From NCBI GenBank assembly GCA_001773295.1, contig MEWG01000008.1:44004-55140 (forward strand): a stretch of 11,137 nt of DNA, read 5' to 3'. This document shows positions 7,246-11,137 of this stretch, piece by piece (within the stretch, counting starts at the first letter, position 1; each line of letters opens with the position of its first letter). The DNA comes from a candidate division WWE3 bacterium RIFOXYD1_FULL_39_9 (GTDB lineage Bacteria; Patescibacteriota; WWE3; UBA101185; UBA10185). The notes under the pieces were generated by a model that saw only the letters and a program-made list of their open reading frames with translations, did no database searches and had not been told where the DNA came from. Position numbers and translations under genes: made by a program.

Positions 7246-9009
7246 TCAAAGCAATTTAACAAATTCTTTAAGCGGCAGAGAGTTCATTATATGCTTTTTT
7301 TCACAATGCCCTCTTCGCGCCACATCGATTCCGTACTTCATATAATCCATCTGGTCTGTGGCATGAGCATCGGTGTTAATCAATAGATTTATTCCTTGGT
7401 TAATAGCAACTCTAACCAAATCGTCGGTCAGATCCAGTCTGTTTGGCTGAGAATTAATTTCAATCATTTTGTCGTTTGCTTTTAAGGCATCAAATACTTT
7501 TTTCCAGTCGACATCTAGAGCGTCTCTTTCGTTTATTAACCTACCTGACGGATGGCCAATAAAATTAATATATGGGTTTTCGATAGCCATAATGTACCGT
7601 TCGGTAATCTGCGCTTTATCCTGATTCATTGCCGTGTGAATTGAAGCCAAAGCAAAATCTAGTTCCTTAATTAATTCATCCGGGAGACCTAATGTGGCAT
7701 CTGCCAAAATATTTATTTCAAAACCAAACAATACTTTAATCTTGTCCTGCCTCGAATTTATTTTATTGATTAAATCTCTTTGCTCCTGAATCAATCTTTC
7801 TACTTCTTTGTATCCTCGAGCTTGGACACTGGGCGCGTGGTCAGTAACACCGTAATATTCATATCCCAGTGAGATAGCTTTTTCCACCATTTCTTCTAAT
7901 GTGTTTATTCCGTCAGAAAAGATTGTGTGAGACTGAAGATCCCCTTTGATATCAGATAATTTTATTAGATCAGGAATTTTATTTTTTTCTGCCAACTCAA
8001 CTTCATCAGTTCCGTTTCGAATTTCCGGCGGAATGTAAGGCAACTTGAGCTCTTTATAAAAATCTTCCTCATTATCAAATTCCTCAAGCTTACCTTTTCG
8101 TTTTATGCCATACTCCGAAAGTGACATTCCTTTTTCAAGTGCATAGGTGCGCAGAATAATGTTATGTTGCTTGGAACCGGTATTGTATTGAAGCATTGCA
8201 CCGTAAGCTTCCGGCGTAGAAACACGAATGTCTACCTGCACATCATTGGAAAGTACAACAACTGCTTTTCTATCACCTTTTACAATTACATCCGCTACTT
8301 CTGGAAAATTCACAAAATGTTCGATTACTTTTTCAGGATCATTTGTTGCGACAACTATATCCAGATCGCCTACTGTCGGATTACGCCTTCTAAATGAACC
8401 GAGCGCGTCGATCTTTAATACCTCTGGTGAGGTTTTCATGTACTCCATCACTCGCTCAATAATTTGTTCGGCTCTTGAAAGGAGCATACGCGGCTTATCG
8501 TTTTTTGAAAACTTTAACTGGTCTATCGATTCTAGAATTTCTTTTTCGGATTTTTCACCAAAACCTTCCAACGTTTGAATCTCGCCTGCTTCGGCTCTTT
8601 TTTTTATTTCCTCCAGTGCGTTTTCCCTTTTAGTTAGATTAAACGCGTGCGCAAGTTTAAATGCTTTTTTTGCTCCAATCCCTCTTAATCCTAGTAATGC
8701 AAACATACCTTCGGGAAGTCCGCTTTTAGCATGCTCGAACTCGCCTACAATTCCTCTGGTAAATAGGTCGTTAAGATGCCCCTCCAGATTGTCACCAATA
8801 CCTGGAATCTCGTTTAATCGGCCTTCTTCCCAAATATCCTGAATTGAGGTTGTCAGATTATCCAAAACCGCAACAGCGTTTTGATATGCTCTTATCCTAA
8901 ATCTATTAACGTTTTTGACTTCCATGGCGGCCAAAACCTCTTTTAGTTCGGCTACAATTTCCTGATTAGAAATTCGCTTTTCGGGCTGCTCTTTTGGTGT
9001 TTCGCTCAT
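7246..9009 (-). CDS. polX: DNA polymerase X with C-terminal PHP domain
   Basis: Family X polymerase/3'-5' exonuclease for gap-filling and base excision repair. The 587-residue length and order are typical: an N-terminal 8-kDa-like region with a helix-hairpin-helix IPGIGDNL (68-75), a second LRGIGAKKA (108-116) and a third LEGFGEKSEKEI (147-158). The polymerase palm carries GSFRRRNPTVGDLDIVV at 204-220 (metal-binding D215, D217) and the third aspartate D260 in VQVDIRV. A thumb block TGSKQHNIILR at 277-287 follows. The PHP domain has TDH (389-391), E431, H458, GHP at 485-487, E517 and DAH at 547-549. One PHP ligand differs: the first HxH block reads GDLQSHTIFSDG, with Q359 instead of His. The ATG at 9007-9009 lacks a clear ribosome site. 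It is the most upstream gene of the minus-strand block and diverges from tRNA-Asp. Confidence 0.97.
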   Translation of the reverse strand: MSETPKEQPEKRISNQEIVAELKEVLAAMEVKNVNRFRIRAYQNAVAVLDNLTTSIQDIWEEGRLNEIPGIGDNLEGHLNDLFTRGIVGEFEHAKSGLPEGMFALLGLRGIGAKKAFKLAHAFNLTKRENALEEIKKRAEAGEIQTLEGFGEKSEKEILESIDQLKFSKNDKPRMLLSRAEQIIERVMEYMKTSPEVLKIDALGSFRRRNPTVGDLDIVVATNDPEKVIEHFVNFPEVADVIVKGDRKAVVVLSNDVQVDIRVSTPEAYGAMLQYNTGSKQHNIILRTYALEKGMSLSEYGIKRKGKLEEFDNEEDFYKELKLPYIPPEIRNGTDEVELAEKNKIPDLIKLSDIKGDLQSHTIFSDGINTLEEMVEKAISLGYEYYGVTDHAPSVQARGYKEVERLIQEQRDLINKINSRQDKIKVLFGFEINILADATLGLPDELIKELDFALASIHTAMNQDKAQITERYIMAIENPYINFIGHPSGRLINERDALDVDWKKVFDALKANDKMIEINSQPNRLDLTDDLVRVAINQGINLLINTDAHATDQMDYMKYGIDVARRGHCEKKHIMNSLPLKEFVKLL

Positions 9010-9018
9010 ACATGAATT

Positions 9019-9046
9019 TTAACATTATCCGCAAAATCGATATAAT
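9019..9046 (+). promoter_or_regulatory. Likely promoter of tRNA-Asp
   Basis: TTAACA (9019-9024, 5 of 6) and TATAAT (9041-9046, perfect) with a 16-base spacer point toward tRNA-Asp 65 bases on. A second TATAAT follows at 9051-9056, one helical turn later. A further candidate is TTGACG (9056-9061), 17 bases, TACCAT (9079-9084) preceded by TG. Which is used cannot be told from sequence; a sigma-70-type consensus is assumed. Confidence 0.5.
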
Positions 9047-9110
9047 TCGGTATAATTGACGGTAATGAGGGCGTCTGATACCATGATTACGCCTTGGTTG
9101 ACATATTTGG

Positions 9111-9188
9111 GGGGCCGTAGCTCAGTTTGGTTAGAGCGCTGCACTGTCACTGCAGAGGTCGCGGGTTCAAGTCCCGTCGGCCCCGCCA
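9111..9188 (+). tRNA. tRNA-Asp (GTC)
   Basis: Full cloverleaf of 78 bases with encoded CCA. The acceptor GGGGCCG pairs with CGGCCCC, with discriminator G at 9185. The D-arm starts GCTC. The anticodon stem CTGCA/TGCAG closes the loop CTGTCAC with anticodon GTC at 9146-9148. The T-arm is GCGGG-TTCAAGT-CCCGT. It diverges from polX and is not followed by a convincing terminator. Confidence 0.97.
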
Positions 9189-9381
9189 TATAAAATATTT
9201 AGCTTTCACTTTTTAACTAAAATCCCACGTACCTGGTTATCTTTTGTTACTACTTGCCAAAACCAATGTAGAGACTAAATCCTGCTTGTTGTAACTATTA
9301 ACACTAGAAAATTCTAACTCGACAAACCTCTAGTAACATGCCTATCATATATTTGGAGGTGATAAATTAATTAAATAAATT
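9189..9381 (+). other. Intergenic stretch between tRNA-Asp and the LysM gene
   Basis: 193 AT-rich bases with no open frame worth calling. It holds a possible promoter for the LysM gene: TCGACA at 9319-9324 (5 of 6), 18 bases, TATCAT at 9343-9348 (5 of 6). A Shine-Dalgarno-like box lies near its right end. A TAGAA-TTCTA inverted repeat around 9304-9315 has only a 2-base spacer and is unlikely to be a terminator. Confidence 0.5.
9355..9363 (+). promoter_or_regulatory. Full anti-SD match, far from the LysM start codon
   Basis: GGAGGTGAT is complementary to the usual 3' end of bacterial 16S rRNA over nine bases. It lies 18 bases before the ATG at 9382, where 5-9 is normal. An in-frame TAA just before the ATG excludes an earlier start in that frame, and the spacer contains only A and T. 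Confidence 0.55.
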
Positions 9382-9876
9382 ATGACTGATTCAAATAGTG
9401 ACGAAAAGAAAACTAAAGATAGTTTAGCGCTTATTGTCGGAGGTATATTTATTCTTGCTCTAGTATTTACAGCTTATAATTATTTCAATAACAACAACGC
9501 AACTAACACAACCGGTGAAGAAAACGGTTCCATTGTAGATAGAGTACGGGACATTCTTACAAACGATGAAGATAAATCTAAGGATCTAAATGGAAACGGT
9601 GCGATGGATGTAAAACAAGGTTCCGAACTTACAACAGAAACTAAAACTGATCCAACAAATGCCGAATGGGTTGCGACTGATTATCAAGAAGGTGACATCG
9701 ATGGAAATTCTTATACTGTAGTACGAGGAGACACTTTGTGGGAAATTGCTGAAGCAGTCTACGGAGATGGATCACAATGGGTCAAGATTCTCGCTGCAAA
9801 CTCAAACGATGTTGGATTTTTAGCAAATGGACAACAGGCCCTGATTGTTCCGGGTCAAGTTCTGGTTCTTCCCTAA
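9382..9876 (+). CDS. Membrane-anchored LysM domain protein
   Basis: 164 residues, probably a cell-wall-binding surface protein. A short charged N-terminus (DEKKTKD) is followed by one TM helix at about 14-32 with no cleavage site, so it likely stays anchored with the C-terminus outside. A low-complexity linker rich in Asn, Thr, Asp and Glu spans about 36-108. A single LysM domain fills about 111-163: YTVVRGDTLWEIAEAVYGDG, then WVKILAANSND, and the closing IVPGQVLVLP. LysM domains bind N-acetylglucosamine-containing glycans such as peptidoglycan. No catalytic domain is fused, so it may act as an anchor or as a partner of a wall enzyme elsewhere. It stands alone between two tRNA genes on the plus strand. 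The start is fixed by an in-frame stop just upstream. Domain call is secure, precise role unknown. Confidence 0.93.
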   Translation: MTDSNSDEKKTKDSLALIVGGIFILALVFTAYNYFNNNNATNTTGEENGSIVDRVRDILTNDEDKSKDLNGNGAMDVKQGSELTTETKTDPTNAEWVATDYQEGDIDGNSYTVVRGDTLWEIAEAVYGDGSQWVKILAANSNDVGFLANGQQALIVPGQVLVLP

Positions 9877-9912
9877 GCTTTAGCTGACTCATTAAGTCGA
9901 TTCCTGCCCCAC

Positions 9913-9980
9913 TACAACTATGGTATTCTATCTCTGTTAAGAGAGAGATGCAATCTCATCTCTGAGCGCAAGTAGTTGTG
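9913..9980 (+). repeat. Nested inverted repeats with competing hairpins
   Basis: The outer stem TACAACTAT (9913-9921) pairs with GTAGTTGTG (9972-9980): seven Watson-Crick pairs and two G-U pairs. Inside, ATCTCT (9930-9935), AGAGAT (9944-9949), ATCTC (9953-9957) and ATCTCT (9958-9963) can form mutually exclusive stems. It ends six bases before tRNA-Gly and has no T-tract, so it is not a standard terminator. An unannotated structured RNA or processing element is possible. Confidence 0.45.
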
Positions 9981-9986
9981 AATGTT

Positions 9987-10061
9987 GCGGGTGTGGCTTA
10001 GTGGTAAAGCATCTCCTTCCCAAGGAGAAGATCGCGAGTTCGAATCTCGTCACCCGCTCCA
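9987..10061 (+). tRNA. tRNA-Gly (CCC)
   Basis: Full cloverleaf of 75 bases with encoded CCA. The acceptor GCGGGTG pairs with CACCCGC, with discriminator T at 10058. The D-arm is GCTTAGTGGTAAAGC. The anticodon stem TCTCC/GGAGA closes loop TTCCCAA, with anticodon CCC at 10019-10021, reading GGG. The T-arm is GCGAG-TTCGAAT-CTCGT. It has no obvious promoter of its own and might be read through from the LysM gene. Confidence 0.97.
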
Positions 10062-10086
10062 GACACGCACAACAATACTGTACATA

Positions 10087-10115
10087 TTGACGTTGTTCCT
10101 TTTAAGTAATTAAAT
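10087..10115 (+). promoter_or_regulatory. Candidate promoter placing the mRNA start at the ATG
   Basis: TTGACG (10087-10092, 5 of 6) and TTAAAT (10110-10115, 4 of 6) are 17 bases apart. A start 6-7 bases after the -10 would fall at 10121-10122, the A of the start codon at 10122. No Shine-Dalgarno precedes that ATG, consistent with a leaderless transcript. Confidence 0.35.
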
Positions 10116-10121
10116 AGACAT

Positions 10122-10649
10122 ATGGTAAACACTTTTGAACACCCCCGTGAAGTAATAAACCAGCTTGTTGACGACGCATATGTAAGGCAAGAAACTGCTG
10201 CACAAGCAAGAGAGCTTTCGGTCTCCTTGAACCGAAATTTAAATAACGTGATTAATGAGGTTCCTCCGGAAGGGAGAGGGATTATCGCGGACGGCATTCA
10301 AAATTATAGAGAAGGAATTTCATCCGGTGAGATACCTCTTAGTGCCAAAACGCACGAACAGGCAAGAGAAAGGTTAAGGACTTTTTTTAATGTGGAGAAA
10401 CTCGACGAGCAGACAAGAGAAACAGTTAATGAATTTATTAACAGATGGCATCAAGGCGGTCCCGAGGAGTATCAGTTTAGACAGCAACAAAAAGATACGG
10501 GGTTAGGAAAAATCGCTTCGTTGGAATTGACGCTTTCGGCAGACACAAGGCGACAGGAAAAATCCGGTATTACAGAACCGGCCGATCTGGCAAGCATTGT
10601 TGAAAAAGCATTGAGAGATTCAGTGAATCAACAAGAAGTCCAGCAATAA
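10122..10649 (+). CDS. Hypothetical protein, soluble and helical
   Basis: 175 residues; I do not recognise a family. It has no signal peptide, no TM segment, no cysteine and no internal methionine. It is rich in Glu, Arg, Gln and Asn and looks mostly alpha-helical: helices are likely around 8-44, 76-110 and 153-172, with turns at the PPEGRG (48-53) and HQGGPEE (110-116) stretches. The C-terminus is glutamine-rich. No catalytic motif or metal site stands out, so a scaffold, binding or regulatory role is more likely than an enzyme, but this is only a guess. The start ATG has no ribosome site and may be leaderless. It lies between tRNA-Gly and the convergent LAB_N gene, 22 bases from the latter's end. 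Reading frame length and position support a real gene. Confidence 0.75.
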   Translation: MVNTFEHPREVINQLVDDAYVRQETAAQARELSVSLNRNLNNVINEVPPEGRGIIADGIQNYREGISSGEIPLSAKTHEQARERLRTFFNVEKLDEQTRETVNEFINRWHQGGPEEYQFRQQQKDTGLGKIASLELTLSADTRRQEKSGITEPADLASIVEKALRDSVNQQEVQQ

Positions 10650-10671
10650 CAAATTTATATGATTTATATCT

Positions 10672-10992
10672 TTATTGGGTGCTAGTTTGTGCCTGAGCCT
10701 TTTTATTCGCATCAATCAACGCGAGATTTCTCAGATAAATCATGGTGTTTAATACTGACGCTGTTGTAAAAACAATATCCTGTTGTTTTATCGAGTAAAC
10801 CAGAATCATTAATGATCCGGCAATGCTCAAGTACCAAAATGCCACCGGTATAACACTCTGTTTTTTCTTTTCGGATACCCACCACTGGACTACAAATCTC
10901 AAAAAGAAGACAAATTGTGCTGTAAAACCAAATAATACCCACGGATCAAGTATCATTTTAATAAAATCTGCCATATCTATAGATATTAGCAT
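10672..10992 (-). CDS. Standalone LAB_N (lipid-A-disaccharide synthase N-terminal-like) membrane protein
   Basis: 106 residues matching the small three-helix LAB_N domain (PF07578), named for the N-terminal extension of some LpxB proteins but often found alone. Typical features: FTAQFVFFLRFVVQWWVSEK at 23-42, then SVIPVAFWYLSIAGSL at 46-61 and the closing IYLRNLALI at 85-93. Hydrophobic helices run at about 18-38, 50-66 and 73-93, with a basic loop EKKKQ between the first two and a polar C-terminal tail. The domain's function is not settled; it is often near glycosyltransferases of lipid-linked sugar pathways, but none is here. Two starts are possible: ATG at 10992 or ATG at 10974 (100 residues). 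Neither has a good ribosome site; I keep the longer. It converges on the 175-aa gene and diverges from tRNA-Thr. Confidence 0.88.
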   Translation of the reverse strand: MLISIDMADFIKMILDPWVLFGFTAQFVFFLRFVVQWWVSEKKKQSVIPVAFWYLSIAGSLMILVYSIKQQDIVFTTASVLNTMIYLRNLALIDANKKAQAQTSTQ

Positions 10993-11074
10993 ACAAGGCT
11001 CGAACCTTAAAAATTGCCAGGCGGTAGATATTTAATATCAAATTGTCTTATATATAGTAAAATAACAGCTGTAT

Positions 11075-11137
11075 GCCGGTATAGCTCAGTTGGTAGAGCA
11101 GTCCCTTCGTAAGGGAAAGATCACAGGTTCGATTCCT
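11075..11137 (+). tRNA. tRNA-Thr (CGT), 3' end cut by window edge
   Basis: The acceptor 5' strand GCCGGTA is followed by D-arm GCTCAGTTGGTAGAGC and anticodon stem GTCCC/GGGAA around loop TTCGTAA, with anticodon CGT at 11108-11110, reading ACG. The first anticodon-stem pair (G-A, positions 27-43) is mismatched. The T-loop GGTTCGATTCC is present; the 3' acceptor strand lies beyond the window. A possible -10 box TATAGT is at 11053-11058, without a clear -35. Confidence 0.93.

Noticed and set aside
9098..9103. Perfect TTGACA box just before tRNA-Asp
   Set aside because: A -10 at the right distance would fall inside the tRNA, so it cannot drive it; it is probably chance.
9913..9979. Degenerate tRNA suggested by the ACAACTA/TAGTTGT seven-pair stem
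   Set aside because: There is no T-loop (GTTCRA-like) and no D-arm, and the inner hairpins do not fit a cloverleaf.
9987..10061. tRNA-Gly as an integration (att) site for a mobile element
   Set aside because: No copy of its 3' end is seen downstream and no integrase lies in the window.
9998..10297. 99-aa open frame on the minus strand across tRNA-Gly
   Set aside because: Its C-terminal part (GDEIRTRDLLLGKE) is the familiar false translation of an antisense tRNA, and the rest is the reverse of the 175-aa gene.
10650..10671. Bidirectional terminator between the convergent genes
   Set aside because: The AT-rich spacer holds only a short direct repeat (ATTTATAT) and a 4-bp stem; no GC-rich hairpin with a T-tract is present.

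Overview
The window looks like a compact, AT-rich bacterial genome of the Candidate Phyla Radiation / Patescibacteria type. This is an inference from style: small proteins, tight gene overlaps, a single-TM LysM protein, a conserved small helical protein and the indirect GatCAB route to amidated tRNA. No marker gene fixes the phylum. UGA acts as an ordinary stop (gatA and the 128-aa gene both end in TGA), which argues against the Gracilibacteria/SR1 code in which UGA is glycine.

Region 1 (1-9009) is one long minus-strand block, read from right to left: polX, lemA, htpX, gatC, gatA, a 63-aa two-TM protein, a 128-aa HEPN-like protein, an SDR oxidoreductase, gatB, and an A-family DNA polymerase that runs off the left edge. 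From gatC to polA the genes overlap or lie 2-33 bases apart, so they are probably one transcript. The block mixes tRNA-dependent amidation (GatCAB), DNA synthesis and repair (PolX, Pol I) and a membrane quality-control pair (LemA, HtpX). gatB is separated from gatCA by three genes of unrelated or unknown function.

Region 2 (9010-11137) is looser and mostly plus-strand. In order it holds tRNA-Asp(GTC) with strong promoter-like boxes, a membrane-anchored LysM protein, an unusual nested inverted repeat, tRNA-Gly(CCC), a 175-aa protein of unknown function, a convergent minus-strand gene for a standalone LAB_N-domain membrane protein, and a tRNA-Thr(CGT) cut by the right edge. There is no gene-free stretch longer than 300 bases. 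The longest gap, 193 bases after tRNA-Asp, holds only a possible promoter and a Shine-Dalgarno-like box.

I saw no CRISPR array, insertion sequence, prophage module or obvious defence system. The most unusual points are the HEPN-like protein inside a gat operon, the shortened GatB tail domain, the competing hairpins upstream of tRNA-Gly, a full anti-SD match set 18 bases from its start codon, and a possible leaderless promoter for the 175-aa unknown.
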